Shown one piece after another: positions 6,996 through 15,291 of a DNA stretch of 64,000 bases (positions are counted from its first letter, which is position 1; each line of letters begins with the position of its first letter). The notes beneath the pieces are model-generated. The model did no database searches, was not told where the DNA came from, and saw nothing but the letters and a program-made list of their open reading frames with translations. Both the position numbers and the translations under genes were made by a program. Origin of the DNA: Candidatus Zixiibacteriota bacterium (GTDB lineage Bacteria > RBG-13-66-14 > B26-G2 > WVWN01); assembly GCA_030613505.1 (NCBI GenBank), contig JAUWLW010000009.1, forward strand, positions 5,353 through 69,352. Reading direction: 5' to 3'.

Positions 6996-9900
6996 ATACA
7001 AACTGGCATGGGCCTTGGCTCTCGGGGTCGTTTTTACCGCCGCGCGCGCGGCGGCTTTCGGTAAGTCCGTCGTCCGCAACGAGAAGTTGTCCTGGCGGAT
7101 CCTGCCCACCGAACATTTCGACATCTATTACTACGAGGAGGAAGATTTTCTCCTCGATTGGGGGGCCGAGATTGCCGAGGACGCCTACATCAAGATGTCG
7201 GACGAGCTGGGGTACGATTTGAATAAGCGTATCCCGATAATAATTTTCATGTCGGCGCGCCATTTCGAACAAAACAACATAAGTCCGGTATCGGGGGAGG
7301 GCGTGGGCGGTTTTTCGGAACCGCTTAAGAGCCGCCTCGTGATGCCGTACAACGGCTCCCAGCGCCAGTTCGAGGATACCATGGTCCACGAAATGGTGCA
7401 TATCTTCCAATTTAACATGCTGTTCCCGACCATGGGCGCGGTATTTACGGCCGCGGCGCCGCCGGACTGGTTTATGGAGGGGATGGCTACCTACTACGGT
7501 AACGATATCGATCCGGAAGGCGAGATGGTCTTGCGCGACGCCGTCATGAGCGAGAGCGTCCCCGACCTCGAGCGACTGAACGATTTCCGGTATTTACCCA
7601 GCCCGTACCTCGGTTATAAGCTAGGCCAGTCGGTAATGGTGTATTTAGTCGAGACGTACGGCGACGACGCACCGGCCGAGCTACTGCGGGCGTTCGGCGG
7701 CACGACGTTGAGGAGGCCCGATACCGCTCTGGACGACGCGTTCGGCATCAAGCTCGCCGACCTCAGCGAGGATTGGAAGGTTTGGCTCCGGCGACGCTAT
7801 TGGCCTCTTATAGGCGAAAAGGACCAGCTCAAGGATTTCGCGACCGAGCTGACGCCCAAAGATGACAGGCGCGATTATATTACGTATTTCAAGCCGAAGT
7901 GGTCGCCCTCGGGCGATTTGGTGGCGTGCCTAACGGTCAAGGAGCGCTTCCTGGACATCTTCCTCGTGAACGCCGAGACCGGCGAGAGGTTCGAGAATCT
8001 CACCAAGGGTTATTCGCTGTCGAAGTACGAGTACATAATGTATTTGCAGAACGGCCTCAGCTGGTCCCCGGACGGCAACTTTATCGCTTTCGTCGGCAAA
8101 AAGGGAACCTACGACCAGATATTCATATTGAACGTTTTCAACCGCAAGATCGCTCGGCGCTATAACCCCGAGTTCGAGGATGTCCTCTCGCCGGCGTACT
8201 CGCCCGACGGGACCAAGATCGCTTTCGCCGGCATCAAACGCGCGAAGAGGGATATCTACGTTCTGGACGTGGCGTCGGGCGCGATTACGCCCGTTACCGA
8301 CGACTTCTACTCCGACGGCTATCCCAATTGGTCGCCGGACGGCGAGTACATTTACTACGCCTCCGAACGGCAGACGTTCCACAACATATTCCGCGTACGG
8401 CCCGACGGCACGGGCCGGGAGCAGATCACCTTCGGCGATCACGAGAACGTTTCGCCCGCGGTATCCCCCGACGGCTCGCGGTTGATGTTCGTATCGGACC
8501 GCGCGGACGGCATCTTCAATATTTTCGCGATGGATTTGGAGACACGGGACTTAGGCCGGTATACCGACGTCGTGACCGGCGTTATGGACGCGGCCTGGTC
8601 CCCCGACGGCGAGACCATAGCGTTTACGTCTTTCGAGAACATGACGTATTCCATCTGGGCCATGCCGTGGCGGAACGAGCCGGTGGCGGAGGTCGCGCTC
8701 GAGCGTCCGGAGCCGGGCGACTACGGGTACGCGGAGTGGCTGGCGCGGCGCGGCGACCGGGGCGAGGGCGGGGATGAAGTCGAACTGTCGGTCGGCGGTG
8801 AACCCGCGGGCGTTGCCGTGGCCTTCGCCGGCGAGGAGGAATCGGGGGCGGGCGCCGGCGGCGAGGAGAGCGAGGCCGGCGAGGAGGAGGAGCTCGAGCC
8901 GCCGACGGTCCGGGACCTCGTCGTTTCCGATATCGTGGCCGACTCGCGGAAGTACGGCATCAAGTTCAGCCCCGATTACCTCTACACGACGTTTTCCTAT
9001 ACCTCGGGCGGCATTTTGGCCAACTATACCGTATTCGGTTTGAGCGACATCCTCGGCAGCCACCGCATCGACATCCTCTTCGATTTGACAACCATCGGCT
9101 CTTTTAACGATTTAAGCCTCGCGTTGGATTACTATTACATGACGAGGCGCACGTCGTACGTCTTCTCGGCGATAACCTGGCGGGATTGGTATGTAGCTAA
9201 CGAGATCGGCTTCGACGAGCGCCTTTCGGGCGGGTCGGCGGTCGCCTATTATCCGTTGAACATGAGGAACCGGGTGGGCGTCGGCCTTTACGGTCACCAC
9301 CGCCGGCGGATATACTATGACTACGAGCTGGAAAAGGAGATACCGTCCCGGGACGACAATATGTTGGGCGCGTTGGCCAGTTTCACCCGCGATACGTCGC
9401 AGTGGGGGTACTATCACCCCACCGCGGGCACCCGTTTGGCCTATACCGTCCGCCAGACGGTGCCGGCCACGTCGCAATCGTTGTATTATACCGAACAGAT
9501 CCTCGACGCCCGGCGGTATATTAGGATATCCCGGCGGATTAGCCTGGCTTTCCGGGCCGCGGCCGGCCTCGGCTCCGGCCGCGCCCCCGAGAACTTCTTC
9601 ATAGGCGGCGGCTCGACGCTGCGCGGCTACCGTTACGACGAGATCTACGGCACGCGTTTCGGCCTGGGCAGTTGCGAGTTCCGGTTCCCGATCGTCGATT
9701 ACGTCGTGTGGCCCATAGAGGGTTTCGCCATCGGCGGTTTCCGCGGCCTTTTCTTCGTAGACCTCGGCTCCGCGTGGGCGGACTACGACAACGAGTCCAT
9801 CTACCCCGACGACCGCCAGTGGCACACCGACGACGAGGACCTCGAATACGACCGCTTCACGTTCGCCACGTCCGAAGGCGGGTGGCACCTGGTCCACGGC

Positions 9901-10035
9901 AAGATGGCGTTCGGGACCGGTTTCAGGTGGTGGCTGGGGTACTTCGACCTGAAGTTCGATTGGGGTTGGCGCACTAACCTCCGCGACGTGGAGAAGCCGC
10001 CGCGCTTCCACTTCACGCTGGGCGCCGATTTCTAA
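6976..10035 (+). CDS. Peptidase-MA / TolB-like propeller / Omp85-like barrel fusion
   Basis: A 1019-residue exported protein with three parts. Residues 1-27 are a signal peptide. Residues 35-290 resemble gluzincin peptidase-MA: MVHEMVHIFQ gives HExxH near 138-142, and DWFMEGMATYYG near 164-175 supplies the downstream Glu. Residues 290-600 hold repeats of the form 'SPDG..IAF' with DIY/NIF strands, as in TolB/DPP6 propellers. A Gly/Glu-rich linker (about 600-645) leads to a C-terminal barrel of the bacterial surface antigen (BamA/Omp85) type, with GGGSTLRGYRYDEIYG carrying the family RGY/F loop motif, ending in FTLGADF. GTG at 6976 precedes a good signal peptide; an upstream in-frame ATG at 6907 would disrupt it. 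Likely outer-membrane; substrate unknown. Confidence 0.88.
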   Translation: MKLRGFKYKLAWALALGVVFTAARAAAFGKSVVRNEKLSWRILPTEHFDIYYYEEEDFLLDWGAEIAEDAYIKMSDELGYDLNKRIPIIIFMSARHFEQNNISPVSGEGVGGFSEPLKSRLVMPYNGSQRQFEDTMVHEMVHIFQFNMLFPTMGAVFTAAAPPDWFMEGMATYYGNDIDPEGEMVLRDAVMSESVPDLERLNDFRYLPSPYLGYKLGQSVMVYLVETYGDDAPAELLRAFGGTTLRRPDTALDDAFGIKLADLSEDWKVWLRRRYWPLIGEKDQLKDFATELTPKDDRRDYITYFKPKWSPSGDLVACLTVKERFLDIFLVNAETGERFENLTKGYSLSKYEYIMYLQNGLSWSPDGNFIAFVGKKGTYDQIFILNVFNRKIARRYNPEFEDVLSPAYSPDGTKIAFAGIKRAKRDIYVLDVASGAITPVTDDFYSDGYPNWSPDGEYIYYASERQTFHNIFRVRPDGTGREQITFGDHENVSPAVSPDGSRLMFVSDRADGIFNIFAMDLETRDLGRYTDVVTGVMDAAWSPDGETIAFTSFENMTYSIWAMPWRNEPVAEVALERPEPGDYGYAEWLARRGDRGEGGDEVELSVGGEPAGVAVAFAGEEESGAGAGGEESEAGEEEELEPPTVRDLVVSDIVADSRKYGIKFSPDYLYTTFSYTSGGILANYTVFGLSDILGSHRIDILFDLTTIGSFNDLSLALDYYYMTRRTSYVFSAITWRDWYVANEIGFDERLSGGSAVAYYPLNMRNRVGVGLYGHHRRRIYYDYELEKEIPSRDDNMLGALASFTRDTSQWGYYHPTAGTRLAYTVRQTVPATSQSLYYTEQILDARRYIRISRRISLAFRAAAGLGSGRAPENFFIGGGSTLRGYRYDEIYGTRFGLGSCEFRFPIVDYVVWPIEGFAIGGFRGLFFVDLGSAWADYDNESIYPDDRQWHTDDEDLEYDRFTFATSEGGWHLVHGKMAFGTGFRWWLGYFDLKFDWGWRTNLRDVEKPPRFHFTLGADF

Positions 10036-10226
10036 TGGTCGTGGCCGGAAGTTACGTCGAAATCGACCGCCGGCGGTGCGACTTGTGCGGCGCGTGCGTC
10101 GCGGTATGCGCGCCGCTCGCGCTCCGCATCGAGGGTGAGATGCTCGCGTACGACGCCGATGCCTGTACGGCCTGCGGCGACTGCCTTATAACCTGCCCGG
10201 TGGAGGCGCTTACGGCGGGGGAGTAG
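10035..10226 (+). CDS. Small 2[4Fe-4S] ferredoxin
   Basis: A 63-residue protein with two CxxCxxCxxxC motifs: CDLCGACVAVC followed by AP, and CTACGDCLITCP. This is the arrangement of a bacterial dicluster ferredoxin; in the first motif an Ala separates the last Cys from the Pro. Such proteins carry low-potential electrons in the cytoplasm. Its ATG overlaps the last base of the preceding TAA stop, so it is translationally coupled to the outer-membrane fusion protein, an odd pairing for a cytoplasmic redox protein. A terminator follows at once. The partner enzyme is not evident. Confidence 0.93.
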   Translation: MVVAGSYVEIDRRRCDLCGACVAVCAPLALRIEGEMLAYDADACTACGDCLITCPVEALTAGE

Positions 10227-10255
10227 GTAGGCCGCGGAGCTCGGCGAGATTATTT

Positions 10256-10280
10256 GGGGTTGCCGCGGCGACCCCTTTTT
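10256..10280 (+). terminator. Intrinsic terminator ending the 5799-10226 operon
   Basis: GGGGTTGCC and GGCGACCCC (10256-10275) pair with one T-G wobble, followed by five T residues (10276-10280), just upstream of a tRNA gene. Confidence 0.8.
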
Positions 10281-10300
10281 AGTAGAATAACGTGCCTTCG

Positions 10301-10386
<86 letters not shown>

Positions 10387-10406
10387 AATTTTTCGCGGGA
10401 TTCCCG

Positions 10407-10670
10407 ATGGCGTCTCGAGCCGATAAAATACGGTTGTTGGTCGCCGGCCTGGTGGCCAGGCCTCGTCTCGAGGGTTACCTCTCGAGCCGGCGCGTGCGCC
10501 TCGAGCCCCGCCAGGAGCGCTTCTTCGACCGGCCCTTCATGTGCCTGCTCGAGGAACGCGGCGCGCTGGTGCCGGTTACGGTGGCGTTCGGCGAGGAGGA
10601 ATGGGACGCGGCGGCGGCCGCCGCCGAGAGGGCCGGCGTCGAGGCCGACGCCCTCGGGATAAAAAACTGA
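10407..10670 (+). CDS. Small hypothetical protein between two tRNA-Ser genes
   Basis: An 87-residue open frame from ATG 10407, predicted cytoplasmic, with a basic N-terminal half (RVRLEPRQERF) and an acidic, Ala-rich C-terminal helix (EEEWDAAAAAAERAG). No signal peptide or recognised domain. An in-frame GTG at 10344 lies inside the tRNA and is not credible. Codon use resembles its neighbours, but the reading is short and without a convincing Shine-Dalgarno, so it could be spurious. No function offered. Confidence 0.5.
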   Translation: MASRADKIRLLVAGLVARPRLEGYLSSRRVRLEPRQERFFDRPFMCLLEERGALVPVTVAFGEEEWDAAAAAAERAGVEADALGIKN

Positions 10671-10688
10671 ATACGACGCAGGTTCCGC

Positions 10689-10777
10689 GGAGAGGTGTCC
10701 GAGCGGCTTAAGGAGCACGCCTGGAGAGCGTGTGGGCCCGTTGGGCCTCGTGGGTTCGAATCCCACCCTCTCCGCCA
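10689..10777 (+). tRNA. tRNA-Ser (anticodon GGA), CCA encoded
   Basis: Acceptor GGAGAGG (10689-10695) pairs with CCTCTCC (10767-10773), discriminator G at 10774, CCA at 10775-10777. The anticodon stem CACGC/GCGTG encloses CTGGAGA, giving GGA, which reads UCC/UCU. The acceptor and T arms are the same as in the CGA tRNA-Ser about 300 bases upstream. Confidence 0.94.
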
Positions 10778-10793
10778 TTCTAAAAACTCCGCT

Positions 10794-10967
10794 TTATTTC
10801 TCCAACGTTTCTCTTAATTCTTTAGCGTTTATCACCGCGTACGCCTCGGCGTCGTTGTTGAAGTACTCGTAAACGCTGTGGCTCTTCGGTACGTCTTCGG
10901 GATAGAAGCGGCCCTTCCGGTGGTCGTAGTTCCACCCGGAGGTCCCGATTAGGTATTCGGCGCTCAC
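10794..10967 (-). pseudogene. DUF72 (YecE-like) remnant with large in-frame internal deletion
   Basis: The frame encodes 57 residues. The first half, EYLIGTSGWNYDHRKGRFYP, matches the start of DUF72/YecE proteins (usually about 240-260 residues). The second half, VYEYFNNDAEAYAVINAKEL, matches their extreme C-terminus. The middle, roughly 180-200 residues, is absent, yet the frame is kept. The GTG start overlaps the TGA stop of the phosphoribosyltransferase (GTGA), as in translational coupling. It is probably a dead gene, though a stable miniprotein cannot be excluded. A binning or assembly artefact collapsing the middle is another possibility. Confidence 0.75.
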
Positions 10968-11587
10968 GTCGGCCTCGCCATTATTTCCAGCACTTCTTCG
11001 TCGCCGACGTCGTACCAGTTCCGATAGACTTGCGCCACCGCCTGGAAGAACGGCGGCACCTCCAATACGACCAGCTCGTCGACCATACCCGCGATCTCGT
11101 TCGCGACCTCCCTCCCCGCGACCGGCACCGCGACGACGATCTTGGCGGCGTTCTTGTTTTTGCAGAGCATAATGGCCGCGCGCATTGTGGAGCCCATGGC
11201 GAGGCCGTCGTCGACGAGTATGACCGTTCTCCCGGATATCTCGGGTAACGGTTTCCCCTTTCGCAAAACGTCGATTCTTCTTATAATCTCGCGGAGCTGT
11301 TCTTTCTTGATTTTTTCGATTCTTTTTCGCCCGAGCCACGCGGCGGCCCGTTCGAATATAAAAGTGCTGCCGTCTTCGGCGACGGCGCCGAACCCGGCCT
11401 CGGGATTGTGGGGGTAGGGTAGTTTCCTGGCTACGAGCAACGAGAAATCGACGCCCAGGTATTTCGCGACTTCGTACGCCACTTCGACGCCGCCCCGCGG
11501 TATGGCCAGGACCAGAACGTCTTCGCCTTTATATTTCTCTAAAGCTCGGGCCAGTCTTTCGCCGGCGTCTTTTCTGTCCTCGAACAC
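10964..11587 (-). CDS. Phosphoribosyltransferase-domain protein
   Basis: A 207-residue protein of the type I phosphoribosyltransferase family. The PRPP-binding loop is TVILVDDGLAMGSTMRAA near residues 121-138, and an N-terminal VLAIPRGGVEVAYEVA segment near residue 26 is typical of the stand-alone 'predicted phosphoribosyltransferase' group often found with dienelactone-hydrolase or DUF72 genes. Real substrate unknown. GTG start with GGAAGG about 8 bases upstream. It is followed, with a 4-base overlap, by the DUF72 remnant, and it is divergent from the HAD gene. Confidence 0.88.
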   Translation of the reverse strand: MFEDRKDAGERLARALEKYKGEDVLVLAIPRGGVEVAYEVAKYLGVDFSLLVARKLPYPHNPEAGFGAVAEDGSTFIFERAAAWLGRKRIEKIKKEQLREIIRRIDVLRKGKPLPEISGRTVILVDDGLAMGSTMRAAIMLCKNKNAAKIVVAVPVAGREVANEIAGMVDELVVLEVPPFFQAVAQVYRNWYDVGDEEVLEIMARPT

Positions 11588-11686
11588 GGCGGCCTTCCGT
11601 TTGTTAATCGGGGTTACTACGCCTTTTCTCGTACGGCCTGGACCTATTGAATTATTGCGGCCTTAGGGCTTGCGCCGTCGGCTTTT

Positions 11687-11704
11687 TAACGTAATAATAC
11701 GTTA
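11687..11704. repeat. Perfect inverted repeat between divergent genes
   Basis: TAACGTA (11687-11693), a four-base spacer and TACGTTA (11698-11704) form a perfect dyad about 100 bases from each of the divergent gene starts. It could be an operator. The surrounding 11588-11811 region shows no other clear signal. Confidence 0.4.
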
Positions 11705-11811
11705 CGACGTACGATAGCATTTCGGCCCCGTTCTTACAAGGCCGGCGCCGTTTAACCCAGCACGGCGGTACGCGCCGCCGACGGTTGTTCTTTGGGCCGC
11801 CCCTATTCGAT

Positions 11812-12642
11812 ATGAGAGAGCGAAATCCCTTTGACGATCACGAATCGCCCATCAAGCTCGTCGTCGCGGACTTGGACGGGACGATAACGGCGGACGAGGT
11901 CAAGCCGCTCGACTGCCAGGGGCTGAGCGTCCTCAGGCGGTACAACGACCTCTCCCGACGCGAAGAGGACCGGACGTTTCCGCCCATTTCCCTTGCCACC
12001 GGTAGGCCGCACTCGTACCTGGAGGCGTTCGCGCGTTTTATCGCGACGCCGCTGCCGTCGCTCTTCGAGTCCGGCTGCGGGATGCACTTGCCGACGGCGC
12101 CGCTCGGTCACGAGTACCTCTTCCACCCGGCGTTGGCGAGCCCGCGCGTTTCGGAGGCGCTCGAGCGGTTCCGCGCCTGGGCCGACGACGAGCTGGTGGC
12201 GAAGCGCGGCGCGGGCGTCATAATCGGGAAGGAGTATTCCGTCAGCCTGGCGGCGGGCGATCGTTGTTCGGTGGAGGAGCTGCTCGAGGCGACGCGGGCC
12301 ATGCCCGCCGATTTAGCGCCGCTCTTCGTCGTAACGCGGTCCGTCGGCGTCGTCGACGTCACGCCGCGGCCGGTAGACAAAGGGTCCGGGTTCGATTGGC
12401 TTATAGGGTATTTGCGGGACGAGCTCGGCCTCGACGTCGCCGCGGCCAACGTCGTGGCCGTCGGCGACTCCTATAACGATCTGCCTTTGCTGGGGAAGGT
12501 CGGGATATCCTGCGCCGTACCGGACGCCGCCCCGGCGGTGCGCGACGCCGCCGACTACGTCGCCGCGGGGCGTACCGCCAGCGGCGTCGTGGAGATAATC
12601 GAGCTCGCCGCGGCGTTGAACCGGGGACTCGGGTACCGCTAG
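11812..12642 (+). CDS. HAD-superfamily phosphatase (Cof/SPP-like, type IIB)
   Basis: A 276-residue hydrolase. Motif I is VVADLDGTIT (DxDGT) near residue 20, a Cof-type cap occupies the middle, and motif IV is VGDSYNDLPLL (GDxxND) near residue 220, preceded by a DKGSG segment with the motif III Lys. The subfamily dephosphorylates sugar phosphates and similar molecules; sucrose-phosphate and mannosyl-3-phosphoglycerate phosphatases belong to it, but the substrate cannot be read from sequence. ATG at 11812 is chosen over TTG at 11785; neither has a good ribosome-binding site. mutL starts 6 bases later, so the two are in one transcript. Confidence 0.85.
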   Translation: MRERNPFDDHESPIKLVVADLDGTITADEVKPLDCQGLSVLRRYNDLSRREEDRTFPPISLATGRPHSYLEAFARFIATPLPSLFESGCGMHLPTAPLGHEYLFHPALASPRVSEALERFRAWADDELVAKRGAGVIIGKEYSVSLAAGDRCSVEELLEATRAMPADLAPLFVVTRSVGVVDVTPRPVDKGSGFDWLIGYLRDELGLDVAAANVVAVGDSYNDLPLLGKVGISCAVPDAAPAVRDAADYVAAGRTASGVVEIIELAAALNRGLGYR

Positions 12643-12648
12643 GGAAAT

Positions 12649-14421
12649 ATGGCCAAAGTCCGGAAGCTCGACGAAGCAACGATAGCGCTCATCGCCGCGG
12701 GCGAAGTGGTGGAGGGCCCGTGGTCGGTCGTCAAGGAGCTTACCGAGAACAGCCTCGACGCCGGCGCGGGGCGCGTCGACGTATCCGTCGACGGCGGCGG
12801 CTTCAAAGAGATAAAGGTGACGGACGACGGCTGCGGCATGGGCGAGGAGGACCTGGCGTTAGCGTTCGAGCGTTACGCGACCAGCAAAGTCGCGGGTCCC
12901 GAGGACCTCGACGCCGTCGCGACGTTGGGGTTTCGGGGCGAAGCGCTGCCGGCCATAGCCGCGGTCTCGCGGGTGACGGTCTATACGCGGGCCGAGGACG
13001 AACCGACGGGGTTGAAGGCGGAGGTCGCGGCCGGGACGGTGGCCGTTTCGCGGGAGGGCGCGCCGCCGGGGACGACGGTAATAGTCCGCGACCTTTTTTA
13101 CAACGTCCCGGTGCGTCGTAAGTTCGCGGGCCGGCCGGCCAGCGAGTGGCGCCGCGCCGCGGAAGCGTTCAAGCGCCTAGCGCTCGCCCGGCTGGCGCCG
13201 GCGTTCTCGCTCACCAAGGACCGCCGCCTGCAATACACTACCTCGGCCGACGCCACCGCGCGGCAGCGCGTCGGCGAGGTCCTGGGGTGGGAGCTGTTGG
13301 ACCAATTGATCCCCGTCGCCGCCCAAAGGGGCGATTTTTCTCTGGAGGCCTACCTGTCGCCGGCGTCGGCCTCGTACGGGACTACCGGCAATATTTACAC
13401 CGTCGTGAACGGCAGGCCGGCTCGCGCCAAGCCGGTATTCAAGGGCGTTATGTCGGCCTACGACGGTAGGCTGGAGCGCGGCCGGTACCCCCTGGTTGTG
13501 CTCTACCTCGACGTCCCGGCGGAAGCCGTCGACGTCAACGTACACCCCCGCAAGGAGGAGGTCCGGTTCGCAGACGGGGCCGCGGCGTTCGAATTCGTAA
13601 GTCGCGCGCTACGGGAGGAGCTGGCGCGCGTGGGCGTCGTGGTGCCGTCGACTACTTTCGAGATGCCGTCGCGAAAGGCTCCATCCGGCTCGCCGGAGGT
13701 GACGGCGGCGATTCGGGAAAGCGTCCAGGGCTACCTGAAAAGACACGGCCTGTGGCCGGAAGGTATGTTCGGCGGCGTCGGAAGCGGTGAAGTGAAGGCA
13801 GAGGCCGCGGCCGCGCCGGCGGGCGTCGCCGTCGCCGAGCGCTCGCCGGATGGCGGCTCGGTGGAAGTGTTGGGCCAGCTCGATAATACGTACGTTATCG
13901 TACGCCGGGGAGGCGACCTGGTCGTCGTAGACCAGCACACCGCCCACGAGCGGGTCATCTACGACCGCCTGGCCCGGGCCGCGGGCGACGCCGGCCGCCA
14001 GGAGCTCCTTATGCCGGTTACGGTGTCGTTGGGGGCGGCCGCGGCGGCGGATTTGCGGCCGTGTCTTCAAGCGCTCAACGACTTGGGGTTCGGGGTCGAA
14101 GAGTTCGGCGGCGACGCCTTCGTACTGCGCGGCCATCCCAACGACGTACGCGTCGGCGACGTCGAAAAGTTTTTAGCGCGCGTGGTAACAGATTTCGTTG
14201 AGGAGGGACGACCCGCGGAGCTGGAGAGACGCCGAGAGTCCGTGCTCAAGGGTGTGGCTTGCCACGGCGCCGTGAAGGCCGGCGAGCGTTTGGAGCACGC
14301 GGAGATGGCGGCGCTGGTACGCGACCTCTTCGCTTCGCCCTCGCCGGACGTCTGCCCCCACGGCCGGCCGACCATGGTCAACCTCGCGGCGCGGGATTTG
14401 GCGCGTCTATTCCGGCGTTAA
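12649..14421 (+). CDS. mutL: DNA mismatch repair protein MutL
   Basis: A 590-residue GHKL ATPase of mismatch repair, coupling MutS recognition to strand incision. N-terminal motifs: LIAAGEVVEG, ELTENSLDAGA (motif I with catalytic Glu), DDGCGMG (motif II), TLGFRGEALPAI (motif III). The C-terminal domain has DQHTAHERVIYD, close to the endonuclease motif DQHAxxExxxxE but with Thr for Ala and Asp for the last Glu, plus ACHGAVKAG and CPHGRPT, all of which point to an intrinsic nuclease. Family position after VVE usually has RP; here it is GP. No mutS is visible in the window. A terminator follows. Confidence 0.96.
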   Translation: MAKVRKLDEATIALIAAGEVVEGPWSVVKELTENSLDAGAGRVDVSVDGGGFKEIKVTDDGCGMGEEDLALAFERYATSKVAGPEDLDAVATLGFRGEALPAIAAVSRVTVYTRAEDEPTGLKAEVAAGTVAVSREGAPPGTTVIVRDLFYNVPVRRKFAGRPASEWRRAAEAFKRLALARLAPAFSLTKDRRLQYTTSADATARQRVGEVLGWELLDQLIPVAAQRGDFSLEAYLSPASASYGTTGNIYTVVNGRPARAKPVFKGVMSAYDGRLERGRYPLVVLYLDVPAEAVDVNVHPRKEEVRFADGAAAFEFVSRALREELARVGVVVPSTTFEMPSRKAPSGSPEVTAAIRESVQGYLKRHGLWPEGMFGGVGSGEVKAEAAAAPAGVAVAERSPDGGSVEVLGQLDNTYVIVRRGGDLVVVDQHTAHERVIYDRLARAAGDAGRQELLMPVTVSLGAAAAADLRPCLQALNDLGFGVEEFGGDAFVLRGHPNDVRVGDVEKFLARVVTDFVEEGRPAELERRRESVLKGVACHGAVKAGERLEHAEMAALVRDLFASPSPDVCPHGRPTMVNLAARDLARLFRR

Positions 14422-14445
14422 GGGTGGGGACGCCGGTATGAGAAA

Positions 14446-14471
14446 GCCGCGGCTCGGCCGCGGCGTTTTTT
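14446..14471 (+). terminator. Intrinsic terminator after mutL
   Basis: GCCGCGGC (14446-14453), loop TCG, GCCGCGGC (14457-14464), then G and six T residues. It lies between the convergent mutL and parA genes. Confidence 0.9.
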
Positions 14472-14474
14472 AAT

Positions 14475-15260
14475 CTAGACGCGCGATTTGACGCGGCTTC
14501 GTCGGCGTCGGACGATTTCGCCGGCGAGGCGCATGTACGCTTGCGCACCCGCCGACCGGCCGTCGAAGGTGATGGCCGGTTTTCCGCTGGCGGGCGCTTC
14601 GGCCAAAGCTACGCTCCGGGGTATTACGGTTTTGAATACGAGCCTGCCGAAGCGGCGGCGAAGGTCGCTCTCGACTTCGTGGGCGAGTTTCGTCCGCTCG
14701 TCATACATCGTCAACAAAAACCCCTCGATTTCGAGGTCGGGATTTACGCTGAGGCGGACTGTTTTGACGAGGCGGATAAATTGATCGAAGGCGTGGTAGG
14801 AATAAAATTCCGCTTGCACGGGGATTAGGACGGAATCGGCTGCGACGAGCGCCGATACCATCAAATGCCCCATACTCGGCGGCGAATCCATTATTATGTA
14901 TTCGTAGTCGTCGTCGAGTTCTTCCACCGAGCGGGCGAGCATAGTGCGGTTGAGGGAGGTCCGCATTATCTCGTCTTCGGCGTTGTTCGACCAGATGTTG
15001 TTGGGTATGACGTAGAGGTTGGGTATTTCGGTCTCGTGTATGCTGCCGGAGGCGGGGAAGTTGCGCATGAATATCTCGTACACGCCGCGGTAGAGCAAAT
15101 CCTGGTTGAAGTCCAACGCCACGCTGGCACAGGCTTGGGGGTCGAGGTCGACGAGAAGCGTATTTTTCTCCGCGACCGCGAGCGAGGCGCTCAAGTTCAC
15201 CGCGGTGGTAGTCTTCCCGACGCCGCCTTTTTGGCTGGCTACGGCGATTTTACGTGCCAT
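14475..15260 (-). CDS. ParA/Soj-family ATPase
   Basis: A 261-residue deviant Walker A ATPase: ASQKGGVGKTTTAVNL near residue 8 (signature Lys present), LLVDLDPQACAS near residue 38, and DSPPSMGHL near residue 125 as Walker B region. Such ATPases form nucleoid-bound gradients that position chromosomes, plasmids, chemosensory arrays or other cargo. There is no parB or parS-like array nearby. Instead it follows a 1181-residue coiled-coil gene by 31 bases on the same strand, so cargo positioning by that protein is the leading inference. The C-terminus is strongly basic (RRRRSRVKSR), which suits nonspecific DNA binding. Confidence 0.95.
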   Translation of the reverse strand: MARKIAVASQKGGVGKTTTAVNLSASLAVAEKNTLLVDLDPQACASVALDFNQDLLYRGVYEIFMRNFPASGSIHETEIPNLYVIPNNIWSNNAEDEIMRTSLNRTMLARSVEELDDDYEYIIMDSPPSMGHLMVSALVAADSVLIPVQAEFYSYHAFDQFIRLVKTVRLSVNPDLEIEGFLLTMYDERTKLAHEVESDLRRRFGRLVFKTVIPRSVALAEAPASGKPAITFDGRSAGAQAYMRLAGEIVRRRRSRVKSRV

Positions 15261-15291
15261 TAAGGTATAAGCTCCCGGCTCGCTGGTTGGG

